This document shows positions 41,523 to 58,063 of a DNA stretch of 64,000 bases, in pieces. Position 1 is the first letter of the stretch. Each line of letters begins with the position of its first letter. The translations under genes and the position numbers were made by a program. The stretch is from Erigeron canadensis (lineage: Eukaryota > Streptophyta > Magnoliopsida > Asterales > Asteraceae): positions 38,112,645 through 38,176,644 of the forward strand of contig NC_057763.1 of NCBI RefSeq assembly GCF_010389155.1, read 5' to 3'. The notes below the pieces were generated by a model. It was not told the origin of the DNA, searched no databases, and saw only the letters and a program-made list of their open reading frames with translations.

Positions 41523-44125
41523 GTCCGTTAAGTCTCTAAGAGATTTAATGTTTATGTGTGATTAATGTGCATTATGTGTAAGGTTTTAAAGCCTTAATGA
41601 TTCATGTGTTAATGTGTTTAAGATGATTAATTGTGATTAAAGTGTTAGTAAGTATTCCCGTTAGGTTGTTTAAGCCTTAGATGTAAAGATGTGAAGTGAA
41701 GGGGCTTGAATGTAAGTTTAGAAAAGTGTGTACAGCAGGTTTAGGGGTAATTAGACCCTAATCCCTATCATTATTCAGTTCCAAAAACACATTCTTCAAG
41801 CCCTAGGTCGTCCCTCCTCTCTTTGATCAATTCTTGTGCGACTTCATACGTTTTCGGGTGTGTTGATCAAGCCTTTTACATCCTCTTTGTAATCTCCAGG
41901 TATCCAAGGTATAATAACATTGATTTAATGTCCTTTCAATCATATAATCAGATCCATAACTGATCTAGGTTATTAGAAGATCAATTGATGTCAAAAACGT
42001 GTGTTTTAATCGATTCGGTAACTTAAAACGTTTAACTATGTGATGCAAATCAAGTAAGGATTAATCAATGATTTCATTGCATCATTATGGTCTTAAAATG
42101 GTGAATTTTGAAGTGCAAAAGTCGTTCATAAGGTTAGGGGTCGTTTGGGGTGTGTTTGGTTAAGTTTTGGAGGTTAAACAATGAGTTTTGTGCAGAATCG
42201 GGACTAGTTGCGGCGCAACTGAAAAACAGTGACGTTTAGTTGCGACGCAATTTGGTAGTTGCGACGCAATAGTGACAGAATTTTCAAATGGCCATAACTT
42301 TTGAACCGTAACTCCGTTTTTGACAAATAAGATATCCACGGAATCGTGAGAGAGTCTACTTTCTAATGGAAATGTTTTTGAAAGATGATTGTAATGTCAA
42401 GTTTCCAGAAAGGTTAATTTAGTGAGTGTATCCCGAGTTTCGTCGAGTTATGTAAGCTTTAAAGTATTAATCGAATGTCTGATGCATCAAGCATTGTCAT
42501 GAGTCATGTTTATAGGTATTTAGACGTGAGTCATGACCATAAGTGAGTGGGTATTTATTAGCTCATTATGTTGTTTAATGATTATAGGTAGTCGGGAATA
42601 CTTGCAAAGCTTGGTAACTTACGTTATCATTTGTTGTGTGCTTCTACGAGGTAAGATACACTACTTTGACACGCTGAGGGTTCAACAAAAACATAGTTTT
42701 CATATAATAACTTCCCCAAATGGTATCTTGTTTGATTATGTGTATTCGGGATTATACGGGAGGTGATATGGGCTATGTAGATGCATATTGAAGCCTGAAA
42801 TGCTATCCCAATGATATGTACTGATATGAGATGCTATGTATGCTTAATAGATGAAATGAAATATGATATGAGATAATAGGTGTTTTGCAACGATATATGA
42901 CATGAGATGATAGATGATATGAAATGATGTACGATCTATGATGATAAATGATATGCAATGTTGTAATGATATATGATATACAATGATATATGATGATGTA
43001 CGTTATGTAACAATGCATGCGATGTAATGATATGCTATATAATGCTATGTAATGTCTTGAGATGAAGTGAAATGTGTTATATGTTGATGATATGTAAAGT
43101 GTGCATGACTACATGGCTTATTCATCTAGTTCACTAGACTTGTTAAGTTGCCATGACACGTGCACGTTTAAAGGCCCAAACGTAATAAGATGATATGTGA
43201 TGATGTCTAGGTAACGTGGACACCTAAACTATATGTGATGTAAACCGAGCTCGTATATGATATGAAAGTGTTAAGCTTAACCCGTACTTGCCCTTGCCCG
43301 GCGGGTGCGTATATGGTTGCTTGGGTGGCTCCTTGCAACATAATTACGTGGTTTGAGTATCTCCGGGTGGCGTGATTAACCACCAATGTCTTTGAACATA
43401 CGGATTACTCCTGGATTGGCTTGCCATTCCTTAACGACATTGATGTACTACTGAATGGTGGTTCATCTAGTCGGGTGCGACTTATGTCACACTTAACGAG
43501 ATGCATATGTTATATGAGATGCGTGACTTTTGTCACAATTATAAAGATGTTCAAATGTGATATGTGATGATGCAAAAGATGACTAGGCACATTTAGGATG
43601 GCCCATCCTAATATGAATGATGTTGATGATATGATATGTAAGTGTGATGATATGTTTGAGGATATGTGCCTTAACGAATTAATATAACTTTTATATAATG
43701 TTTTAAGTGGACAAACGTTTCATAATTTATGTGTTATCTTACTTAGCTAATTCGTTAGCTAACACTTGCTCTTTTAAAATGTGTTGTGCCCTCAGGTCCA
43801 ACAATAGTGAGCAGGAGAAGATGTGAGGCATGGGTAGATGATCTTGAAGTTGGTTATAGTTTACCCATAGTGGCTGCTCACTTTAGACATTTGCTTATTG
43901 TTTAGATAATAATGACTTGTATTGATGATGTGCTCGGTTGTTTAATGTTGGGCAACCAATGGATTTCCATTTAGACTTATTTTGATGATATGGCTAGTAA
44001 CACCATTTAACGAATAAACCAAACAGGTTTTGCTGGTCTGGACTTTTAAAGTTTAATTCTGCTTTCTTTGACGCCGTTAGGCAAAAGTTTTTGGAAATCC
44101 TTATTTTTAAATGTTGGGTGTTACA
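41465..44125. mobile_element. Solo LTR, 2661 bp, Ty3-gypsy (Tekay-like) style
   Basis: Begins TGTAACATCCCGAAC and ends TTGGGTGTTACA, giving TG...CA ends with an inverted terminal repeat TGTAACA-CC. It is flanked by an exact 5-bp direct repeat CAAAT (41460-41464 and 44126-44130). The matching uninterrupted site survives in the neighbouring tandem copy (CTAAATCTTG near 41324). There is no primer-binding site, coding region or second LTR, so it is a solo LTR left by recombination. Long LTRs with these ends are typical of plant chromoviruses; that class call is inference. Inside are TTGCGACGCAA motifs near 42205-42270 and an ATGATATG-rich stretch (42780-43090). Confidence 0.85.
42780..43090. repeat. 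ATGATATG-rich low-complexity stretch
   Basis: Irregular repeats of GATATGATATG/ATGATATATG type inside the solo LTR. They create open frames on the minus strand that are not genes. Confidence 0.75.
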
Positions 44126-44178
44126 CAAATCTTGTAAACTTTCAACATGGGTGGATAATTTTTAATTAGGAGTATAGA

Positions 44179-44720
44179 TAGATGGATGGATGTTATATGA
44201 AATACATAACCCAAGTGTTAATACTTTTATTTCAAGGTAACCTTCCACATAAATCTCAGATGGCCACATCCTTTTGCTCACTTGGACAAAGTTACCAACA
44301 AAACTTGACCAGGTCATTTAAAAGGTACAAGGCCAAACTAGCGAAAAACAATAGTTTGATACTTGTGTTCTCTACAAAATTGCAAATATTTAGAAAGAAA
44401 GGAACACGTGTAAATGAAACAAGTGCATGTGCACATTTGACTAGTAATTTCACTATGATTCCAATATACAACGCTGGGCTCTTTATACACAAGATTTCTT
44501 TAGGCTCGAAGTCAAGAAAAATGGTACTGTAAAAGATATGAAAGTAACTAGTAAACGCCTCTACATTTAACTTTGATGGCTAATTAAAAGTAAAATAGCC
44601 TCACAAAAATTCATCTAATTCTTCAACCATATTTGACAATTATGACAATTTTCACCGGTTGGTATCGATCAAGCAATCGGAAGAGATAGGACAAGTATTG
44701 ATGCAATTCCAATGGTGCCC
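44179..44720. other. Spacer or 3' UTR of NDR kinase gene
   Basis: Lies directly 3' of the NDR kinase stop codon at 44721 and probably includes its 3' UTR. The plus-strand frame 44182-44532 has no recognisable similarity. Confidence 0.4.
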
Positions 44721-48650
<3,930 letters not shown>

Positions 48651-48829
48651 CGATTTCCCTCAGCCAGATAAATTCATTGCCAGCATCACAAATATTTTCC
48701 CTAAAATCCCCAACATACACACCTAAATTCACACAGGGCCAACAAATTTCTGCACTCACCTTCACAACAACAAATTTAAATCAATACTTGAATAAAAAAC
48801 AACTTATAAAATATATACATACATGCATA

Positions 48830-49248
48830 TCTATACTATATTATAAAGCAAATACGGTTTCAACTTTCAACTTTCAATTCAACATTTACTTTCCCAAAAT
48901 GCCCCTTCTATCAATTATATATTACCAAACACCATTTCTCTCTCATCAAATCTCAACCAATCATCTTTTTTCTCTCTCATCCATAAATCATTTATTCCTC
49001 CAATTCGTTCAAAATCTTTTATCTCACAAACCGTACATCGATAAATTATAAAAATTATATGGGTGTTTTAAAAATTTCATGCTCTTTCATTAGAGATGTT
49101 ATTTGATATACTTTCGACGAATTTTTAAATTCGAGGGCAGAGCCCGTACGGCTAAGACATTTGGCTATCACACTCTATGACCTATCACCCCCATCATCTC
49201 ACCGATGCAACGCGCGGGTACTTGCTCTCGTACATATATAAATACTAG
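48830..49248 (+). mobile_element. Helitron-like non-autonomous element, 419 bp
   Basis: Starts TCTATACTATATTATAAAGC after an A and ends CAACGCGCGGGTACTTGCTC...AATACTAG, with the TC/CTAG termini of Helitrons and a GC-rich stretch with a small GTAC...GTAC stem near the end. The base after CTAG is G rather than the expected T. It lies upstream of the NDR gene and has the same ends as the 40966-44178 element. Confidence 0.6.
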
Positions 49249-49946
49249 GTAAGATTCTTGTAAAAACACTTTTTAAATAGTTGACATAGTCACAAAATTC
49301 ACATTCATGCATCTCAACCACATGTTGAACAACGAATATGCATTATTAAAAAAATGCATAGAAGTTGAAAAAGCCATAAATACACAATTTGAGATGCAAA
49401 AGGCACAAACGTGCTCGTATGATTTTTCCGACTTATATGCCTATTATTAGAAATGTGAATCTGTCAATCTTTCTTCATTCAAGATATATGAATGAAAGTG
49501 ATCTAATGACAGTTCTCTGTTATACATTTTCATATGATATGACAGTTTCTCTATAGATACAAACATACATAGATAGGTACAATTATAATATAATAATTCT
49601 AAGATCAAAATATCCAAATATATCACATTGAAAGCTTAAATTTGAACAAAATTAAAATCAAAAAATTGATATTAGAGTCACGAGAACGTGTCTCCCTATA
49701 AAATATTAAACAAACTTACATTCAGGTGATATAATCAATCGGAAAAGAAATTTTAATCGGTGCGTCAATCCAAATGCGCTACAAAATTCCTGTTTCAAAA
49801 TGATATGAAGAAAAACTCAAAATTTATATTATGATGTCAAAAAATAAAAGGAATATATGTATGATTGAAAGATAAATAAATAAATGTGTAGATGATACAT
49901 ACATAGAACTAATGAATCCGCCATTTTCGTTATTGTTTATTTCTTG

Positions 49947-49967
49947 CTCTCTCTCTCTCTCTCTCTC
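49947..49967. repeat. (CT)n microsatellite
   Basis: About 21 bases of CT dinucleotides in the presumed upstream region of the NDR kinase gene. Confidence 0.85.
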
Positions 49968-50610
49968 ATGGAACTTACCTCCACCTCCAATGTTTATGCT
50001 GTGTATATATACCTTGGGTGGGTAGTGTTTCTATTTTATTTTTATTTCATTGTTTTCCGCATCTTGCCCATTTGATTATTTATATACGAGTAATTTAATA
50101 AATTGATTATTTGTGGTGACTTGGGCAAACTAAACAACAATGGATAATTGTATTCTCACATGTTATTATAGGCATTATTTTGGAGTTTAGTAACTAAAAA
50201 ATAAAAGTGATTTTATAAATATTAAGCATTGAAATTCTATCTGTTGCGGTTTAGTTCAGGGTTTTCTCTTTCTATTAGGTATTAAAGGTAACAAGCTCTC
50301 TAGTTTGAACCCGGTTAAAACAATATATGTTATATTTTCCGCTACGAGTAATTCACATCTCATCTGAATAAAGCATTAAAATCCTACTTGTCAGTTTTGC
50401 TTTTATACATATGGATCTTCAAGATGGATGTCTTCTAAATAAATTCAACAATCTTAAAATTATTATAATTTCATAATTACAATATTAACTACTATTATAT
50501 TATTTTATTATATTATTTTGAAGAAGTTTGTATAATTCAATATATCACCAATCCTCCTGGTCACAACCTTCAACTTGGTATTTATTTTACAAGGGTTCAA
50601 AACTAAGACT

Positions 50611-51050
50611 GTATTCTCAAGTTTTTATTAAAAGAAAAGAAATGAGAAAATTGGATAGGGGAAGAAAGGATAAAAAATTATATTTATAAAATGCATTCTT
50701 GAGTTTTATCATTTAAAAGAAAAGAAAGTGAATAAAAGGATGTAAAGGCATTTTTGAGTTAAAAGAGAAGGATAAGAAAGAATAAAAATATGTAATTTTA
50801 CATTTATAACCTCGTAATTATTATAGTAATATAATGGTTGAAGGGTATATTGATAAATTTATAACTTATCCTTCCAAATCATGTCAAATATGGAAGGAAA
50901 GTTTTTAGCTCCAAAACCCCCCACTTTTCTTTTCCATCACTTTTCTTTCTTTTAATAAAAAAACTCAATAATACAAAAACATAAGTTTTCCTCTCATTCC
51001 CTTTCTTATCCCATCAAATTAAAATTGAAAAATGTACCCTAAGATATTTT
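50611..51050. repeat. Inverted-repeat element, MITE-like
   Basis: TTTTTATTAAAAGAAAAGAA on the left (about 50620) has its complement TTTCTTTCTTTTAATAAAAA on the right (about 50943), with further purine/pyrimidine mirror parts towards 51020. It resembles a foldback MITE with decayed ends. No clear target duplication. Confidence 0.4.
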
Positions 51051-53702
51051 TACAAAAGTGTAAGAAATTAAATCATTAGGACACCTTAGTGATGGTTAAT
51101 GGATTAAAAGTTATAATATGGTTTGTTAAAATACAGTATTCATATTTAAATTAGCTATCGTTAGACTATGTAAAAAATATAATGCATTTTTATTAGGGTC
51201 ATGTATAAAGTCTTCTATAAAAAAAAATTGCAATGTTTTGTTACGTAATTGTAACAAATAACTAACTCCAAGGTCATAATGGTTAATGCTTCATTTTGTT
51301 ACATGTTTCATGTTTACATTCCGCTAAGTAAATTTTACAAAGGTTGCAAAGAAAAAGCTAAAAAAGGGTCCAAATTCTTTTTTCACTATTCGTAATTGTG
51401 TGAGATTATGTTTCTATTATCTAATATGGATATAGATTTGTATTTAAAAGAGACATGTTTTGATTGTTCGCTTTTTTTTTTTTAAACTACATTGTGTCTA
51501 CAGAAACATAAGTACTAATTTTTCTGTCAAACATATATTTCATGATCATTTGTGTTTTATTAACACAATAATCAAATAATATTTGTAATACATGATTCCA
51601 AACATCACATGTATTATTTTAAAGAAAATCATTAAGAAATTATTGTTTTTTCCTCCTCAAATGATGAGTATCTTATTATAACATGGGATAAGTTTAATTT
51701 GTAGATAAAAGATTTGATCGGCTGATCGAGCCTGGCCGGCGCCCGGCATGAGCACGTCTTAACTTCGTGGAGGTGCTGCAACATTATAAAACTCCTTTAA
51801 AGTATGCAATGTGCGTTTTTATATAGCATTACTTTAATTATTAATTTATGAATGAATGCTTTTGTTAGCATATAATTCCGTCGCTATTAGTTTAAGAAAT
51901 TTATATAATTTTATCACTTTGTAGTTACATATACTTATATGACATCAACTTGTAGTTTTTTATTGACAATTTTGTCATTATTATCAACATTAAATTTTAT
52001 TTTTTTCATAATAACTCACAAGACATCTTTGGTTTGAAATGTGTGTGTGTAACCACACCATTCTATTTGTGTTATTTGCATTTAAGCAAATAACATCACG
52101 TTTGCTCTATTGTTTGCCTAAAGTCATTTTCTTACAAAGATGGTTTCGATATAATTAACTTTCCATATAGCAATCAAACTTGCGACCGAGACACATTTGT
52201 AGTGATTTGGGTCATAATTCAAACGGTTTTGTAACAGTTCTTTACATAATCACATCAATCAACGTGAAGTGCACTTGATTGCCAAACACGTTTGAATAAG
52301 GTTATCGACAAACAGTTTGCATGTTAGTATGTTACTATCATATATCTGGATACCTTTCACCTATACGAAGGCTAGAAGTTTTCACAATGGTCCCGCAACA
52401 TCATGTGTAATATGAAACCGACTCACACCAAATGCGGGGTTGGAACAAAAATAGAAGATATATGCCGATGACCGATAATTCATGCCATTATATATAGGGA
52501 AAATGATCCGTACTGCAGACTTTACCTAAGCTTAGGTACTGTCACATTAAAAAAAGTTATATATTAAACCTTTGAATTTAATAAACATACATAACCCCCT
52601 GAATTTTACATAAACTCCTCCTGAATTTTACATAATCACCCCCTGCTTTATCTAAGATAGGTACTGCATGCTTTACCTAACATTTCCCCTTATATATATC
52701 CTACAACCAAATAAAGTTCAGGATTTAAGCTCAAGCCCTTCATAATCGGAGACTTTGTAATTTCAATTTAGTATGTGACGCTCGGGTAACAGATCAAAAT
52801 ATTTCCCTGTTGATAAGTGTTGGCATGTGTACGATGTCGATTTGGGGTGACCTACAAACGCCTGTACGTGTTTGTCTATGTCCAAAAGTAATATTATCAA
52901 TCTAAATAAATAGAAAGATCTTTGTTTGTTCAAGACCTTACCCACTAAGGAAGTCCAAAAGTGTTCAGTAGGTGAGATATACAACCAAATGACCAATACC
53001 ATTGCTGCGGAGTTGGAGAAACTAAACAATCAAGAAACTACATTGTGGGACACAATTCATCCTACCTTCAAGTGCAAATATCAACACTCTTCTGCTTTAT
53101 TTACAGGTGCTCTCTTTTTTTTCTTTTTTCTTTTTTTTTTATAGAACGGCTTTATTTACAGGTACTTACCATCTTTTTCTTCTGCTATTAGCTTATCTTT
53201 AAGAAGTTTTTTTCATTTACTCATGTGTTATTGTGAAAGGGGCGGTATGCAGCTATCAGCATACATGATTTTCCCGTTAAACAATACACACAAACATGTG
53301 AAAGTGACATATGGCACCTCAGTAGACAAATCTTACAAACACAAAATTTCACATGAATGGACTACCATCATTAACCAACAATTATTAAACAATCGACATT
53401 ATATTTCTCAAATATTTATAACATATAGGTAGGCTAATGTTGACGGACACAAAATAAGCAATAGCATAATACATAGTAAGCTGGTAAAAAAACACATGGC
53501 TACACACAATGGGATATCAATGACTGGTAATGGGAGATAAAACAACCCTTCAAGGACCTACGTTTGTATCCTAATGTCGTTAATGACAAAAAAAAAAACA
53601 ACTTAACAAGAATGGATAACTCACATACAAAAGCTTTTTTTGGTTTGTGAAAACATAAATATTGGCAGCTTCAAATTTGAGTATAGATCATCTGGATAGA
53701 AA

Positions 53703-56341
53703 TCATCGGTAGAAAGCCATGTGCCTGGATGATCTGAAAGGGGAAGAATCAAAAGGGGAGGTCTTTGGGATGAGGGGTGAAGGATTGACAGGTTTCTTTT
53801 TTGGATTTTTTGTCTCAGAACGAAGCCAGGACTCAACCACTGATAGCAGATTGGAGGAATTCTTCATTTCGGGAAGCTCTGCCAACTTCTCATACCTCTT
53901 TAACTCTCCGTCTTGTATGTAAGCCAGATCTGTTGCCCATGACTCTAGACCGTCAAAAATGTGGGTTGCATATACGATTGTAGACCCTCTCTGTTGCAAT
54001 TGTGAACGGTATACTCATTGTTCAGATATTGAAGATAGGAAAACAAAAAGAAATAGATCAGGTTTGCATTTGAAATCAGATAACCTGTACCTGTTCACAT
54101 TCTTCTTTAAAGAACTCTAGTAGATCCATCCTAGCAACAACATCCAGATCGACTGTTACTTCATCTAACAAGAGAACCTGAACAAGAAACATTTCCTTAT
54201 TCCTGGATCATTCGCATATGACACATTGATGATTTACATGTGTTTATGCTTGCATGTCTAAAAGTGATTGGGAATAAGAAACTGACCTGGAAAGGATGAA
54301 GGAGGCCCAAGCAGATCTGTACTCTTCGTCGTTGCCCATCAGACACTTTATGCATCCGCCATTGTAGATCAATGTCCAGCAACTCAATCAACTTCTCTCT
54401 TCTAACTGGATCAATCCCTTCAACTGCATAGAAACAAGATGAAACAGGTTGAAAAGAGGGTTTAGATTAACTATAAGACTGATTACATCGTGCACAATCA
54501 TATGTCAACAACTCATCGTATGAATCCGAAGTATCAGAAATAATATTCCATCTTATCAACCGCACACGCGTCGAAAAAACTTCAGCCTAATAAATGATCT
54601 ATATTTTATTCAAATGTCATGGTAGAAATCATATTCAATCTTATCAACCGCACACATGTCGAAAAAAATTAAGCCTAATAAATGATCTATGGTGTATTCA
54701 AATGTCAAGGTTTTACAAAATACGCAAGAGTTGGGGTTTATAAATTATACATCACTTGTAAAGAATGGAACTTTACAATATAGTAAAATTTCTATAGAAC
54801 AATAACTAAAAAATAAGTCACAACGCACCTCCAAAAATCATATGTTCTGCAGAGAAGTCTCCTTGTAGTGGTACTTCTCCCTGAATTTATTTATAGAAAA
54901 AGGACGATAGTTCAGAAAATGGATATACACTTGGCTACAGACAACATGAATTAATCCTAGCGACTGCATGTCGATATATCATGTATGTATCACATACCTA
55001 GCATTTATTGACAAACTAACATAAGCATAGCTTAGACAATATGGGTCAGATATGCAAAACTATGCACTGAATGAAAAGTAGATGACCAATGAGATAAGGA
55101 CTTACAGCAGAACCAATAGTTTTAGTCCAAGATCCACCCAGGTAGGACAAATCACCACTACAAACCAAGTGTGTGTCATGAAAAGATGAAAAATCTAGCA
55201 CCCGCACAACGTCTTTCCCACCAACCATATGTTTTCCAGCCAAAATCTTCAACAAAGTAGTTTTCCCTGCATAAATACAAGGTGAGTAGGTGACACTCCA
55301 TAAAGCTGTTTTCTTATTCTTAATTAGAAAGAACTTTGAACAGACAAGTATTATCATTTGTTAAAGAAACAACTGTTTGTTATGTTCAAAAATTCTAATA
55401 ATCCTCAAAGTAACATTTATGGGGTTGCCGAGAAGACTATCGATAACCAGGATGTCAGGGTCAAAATAGCTACCACGAGATAGGCTGTTGTAACACTGTG
55501 ATAGGCCAATAGGTTTATTACAAAAGCTAGGTCATATTCTAAGCTACATCAGACACCGATCTGGATGTCTTACTAAGTTCACGACATAATTGCAATTACA
55601 TGAGTTAAAGTCTGTACTATCGTCTAGGAAAAACGCTGATGCAAACTATGGTGCACAAGAGCTACCCTAAGATTGTAAAGGAATAAAGTTCCACCTAAGA
55701 CTACTGCATTGCCGAAAAATTACAAAAAATACTCATTCTTAAGCTTTATTCTTCTCAATCAGCAGCCATTAGTGCCCAATTCATGTCCAACCGATATTCT
55801 TTTCCAAATGGTTATTATATATTTACATTAGCTTAATTAAATTCAAATTGCAAAACTACAAAATTCCGATTAAAATCTCAGGCTAACTAAAAGATCTCAA
55901 ATTTGACGTCAGTCACTAATAATTACCCCTGAGTAAAAGTTCATTACCTAACAACTTTTGGAGTGGTAATTCAAATGTGAACAAATTTAGCGGTCAAAGT
56001 TCAATTTTAAAATATATATACAGTCTCAAATATTGTTCACTTTTGAAACTTTGACGATAATAATCGGAATATTATACGTAAGTTAAACCGTTCCTAAAAA
56101 TCATTATCAAACCAATTTACGACGCGCTATGATTAGCTAAAACCATTATTTTAAATTTTATTCAATAATTAGAAAACAGAAATGAAGAAATAGAAATACC
56201 AGATCCGTTAGCGCCGACAAGAAGGCAACGAGATCGAGGAGATATTTTGAGATTAAAATCAACAAAAATTGGATTATCGCCACTGTATCCGAATTGCATG
56301 CCCTTTACTTTGATACTGCTTGACGATGATTCGGATTCCAT
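53703..56341 (-). CDS. Soluble ABC ATPase, ABCI19/ABCI20-like
   Basis: Stand-alone nucleotide-binding protein of the plant ABCI19/20/21 group, reported in Arabidopsis as ER-associated and linked to cytokinin response. Six exons: 56341-56200, 55266-55106, 54880-54829, 54423-54287, 54177-54091, 53990-53703; 867 coding bases, 288 aa. The ABC motifs are complete: Walker A GANGSGKTT (about 46-54), signature [11 protein letters not shown], Walker [13 protein letters not shown], and the switch His in YATHIFDGL. There is no membrane segment. The C-terminal tail is Pro/Ser/Lys-rich and ends MAFYR. Intron 3 carries an 88-bp tandem duplication. Intron 1 is about 930 bases. Confidence 0.94.
54545..54720. 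repeat. 88-bp tandem duplication in an intron
   Basis: Two adjacent units (from 54545 and 54633) share ATCTTATCAACCGCACAC and AGCCTAATAAATGATCTAT with about ten differences. They lie in intron 3 of the ABC gene. Confidence 0.85.
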
Positions 56342-56523
56342 ATTTGATTTGGTTCGTTTTTTTTAGCTTGGGGCTTTGCGAGTATTTGTACCTTCACGGT
56401 GGGTTTCTTTATTCGGGTTGTGGTGACGTGGATGCTTGGCTTGTGCACACGTGGTTATTTATGATTTGTCCACGTCTGCTGTGTTTGTTGTCACTTTTGA
56501 TCACCACCCGCGGGTTTAATTTT

Positions 56524-56777
56524 AGAGTTAATGACATAAATCGTCTATGGTTTACCAAAATAGTCACTTTCTGTCCTTAAAAATTCAAAACCTCAAGGAC
56601 AGTCCTTTATAGGAGAATAATATTCACGTTTGGTTCTTTGACCATTTGACCGTCATCTTCTCTCTGTTAAACCCCCCACGTGCTTCTCATGTGAGGGGTA
56701 TTCAAGTCATTTTCACTCTAAAGGACGAAAGATGACTATTTTGGTAAACCACGGGGATGGTTTATGTCATTAACTCT
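56524..56777. mobile_element. MITE copy 1 with long terminal inverted repeats (254 bp)
   Basis: Starts AGAGTTAATGACATAAA and ends with its complement; the inverted repeats extend about 50 bases (GGTTTACCAAAATAGTCA region). Non-coding, with a CCCCCCACGTG motif inside. It lies about 180 bases upstream of the ABC gene start, in opposite orientation to the copy at 57820. Confidence 0.88.
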
Positions 56778-57819
56778 TTACAAAAACCAAAAGGTGTAAT
56801 TAATTTTTTTAATAATAATTAAAAAAAAAAATCATCTTTTTCTTTTCAAATCCTTTTAAACCTTTCAATGGATATATCGATACATCTGCATCTATCTCAT
56901 TCTAAGTATAAATCTATACATATATCTCTAAATTTTTCATATATCTCATTTTGTCACCCCCTCTCTCTATCATTCTCTCTCTCGCTAAGTTACAGTTTGT
57001 ACCTTATTCTGAAACTATTTTTGGAGTTTTCGGCTACCTACCGGAAAACCACACGCTAGACATCAACATCAACAACACCTACCCCACACCTCCATCACCC
57101 CATCGGGAAACCTCCTGCCATATAAGACCCACATTACCGCCACCTCTAATCACCACGCCACCAAAAACCGTCGACACTTCACAATTCACCGCCGCCGTCA
57201 GCCCTACTCATCACCAACTCCGTCATGCCCATTCATCACCAGCACTAACGCCGCCACCCCATTCGACCCTCCACACCACATCTGGTTGCCGCAACGGAGA
57301 CGCACATGTTGTTGTGATTGCATATCCGTCGGGCACCACACCGCCGACCTGTATCTAAATCTATAAAAATTTGTTGTCACCATTTATATCTAGATACATA
57401 TATATCTAATCCAACCACCGCACCCCACTTCCAATCGATATTTATATCCAGATCTATACTTATATCTAAAAAATCCGATCACCATAACGCCGACCTCCCC
57501 AACTCCGTCGTCACCATTTAGATATATATAGCAGATGGCCTGAAAGATTCGATGAAAGATTTGACGATCCGATGGCCTAAAAAAGCCCAGCGGTGGTTTG
57601 CATGAAAGTGGCGGTATCCCCGTTTTCTAACATTTTTTTTCTTGTGTTCTTTGCCTTTGATTAATGGAAGCCATTTCATTTGAATAGGTGAATGAAATTG
57701 GATAGATTGATCTTCAAATAAAGATATATGTATTATTATGTTTATGTGTATTTAATTTTAGAATATCTACGCTTTAAGTAAGTGAAACAAAAAGATGAAA
57801 AAATATTAGGTTTTGGTAA
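56778..57819. other. 1-kb spacer between inverted MITE copies
   Basis: Contains pyrimidine-rich leader-like DNA (56940-57000), then a CACC/CCGCC-rich stretch (57060-57350) that is open on the plus strand for 135 codons with low-complexity Pro/His/Thr-rich translation. No known domain and no splice support, so not called as a gene. Confidence 0.4.
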
Positions 57820-58063
57820 AGAGTCAATGACATAAATTGTCCATATGGCTTACCTAAATAGTCACATTTCGTCATTTACAATGGAAATGACTAGAATACC
57901 CTTCACGTGGGGGGTTTAACGGGGAGAAGGTGACTGTCAAATAGTCAAAGGACCAAACATGAACCTAATCCCTCATAAAGGACTGTCCTTAAGGTTTTGA
58001 ATTTTTAAGGACGAAATGTGATTATTTTGGTAAACCACAAGGACGATTTATGTCATTATCTCT
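57820..58063. mobile_element. MITE copy 2 with long terminal inverted repeats (244 bp)
   Basis: Same family as 56524-56777 but inverted: AGAGTCAATGACATAAA at the left, its complement at the right, CACGTGGGGGGTTTAAC inside. Flanked by TAA on both sides (57817-57819, 58064-58066), the target duplication seen in Harbinger-type elements. Confidence 0.88.

Larger units (their letters stand above)
40966..44178 (-). mobile_element. Helitron-like non-autonomous element, disrupted
   Basis: On the minus strand the element starts TCTATACTCCTAATTAAAAA (from 44178, preceded by A) and ends near 40970 with CAACGCGCGGGTAGTATGCTC, the GC-rich subterminal motif shared with the element at 48830-49248. The final CTRR reads CTCG, so the 3' end is mutated. 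It has a 140-bp internal tandem duplication and a 2661-bp solo LTR. No helicase is encoded. Confidence 0.55.
49249..53702. other. Long spacer between NDR and ABCI genes
   Basis: 4.4 kb without a convincing gene. It contains a (CT)n run (49947-49967), an inverted A/T-rich repeat pair (50611-51050), a short GC-rich patch near 51720-51780 (GGCCGGCGCCCGGC) and direct CATAAACTCCTCCTGAATTT-type repeats near 52580-52640. The open frame at 52926-53144 resembles nothing I know. Confidence 0.45.

Noticed and set aside
42803..43018. Minus-strand Ile/His/Tyr-rich frame
   Set aside because: Product of the ATGATATG repeats in the solo LTR.
44182..44532. 116-codon plus-strand frame
   Set aside because: Lies in the likely NDR 3' UTR, has no recognisable similarity and no splice context.
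57060..57358. 135-codon Pro/His/Thr-rich frame
   Set aside because: Low-complexity CACC-rich DNA between two MITEs, with no domain or splice support.
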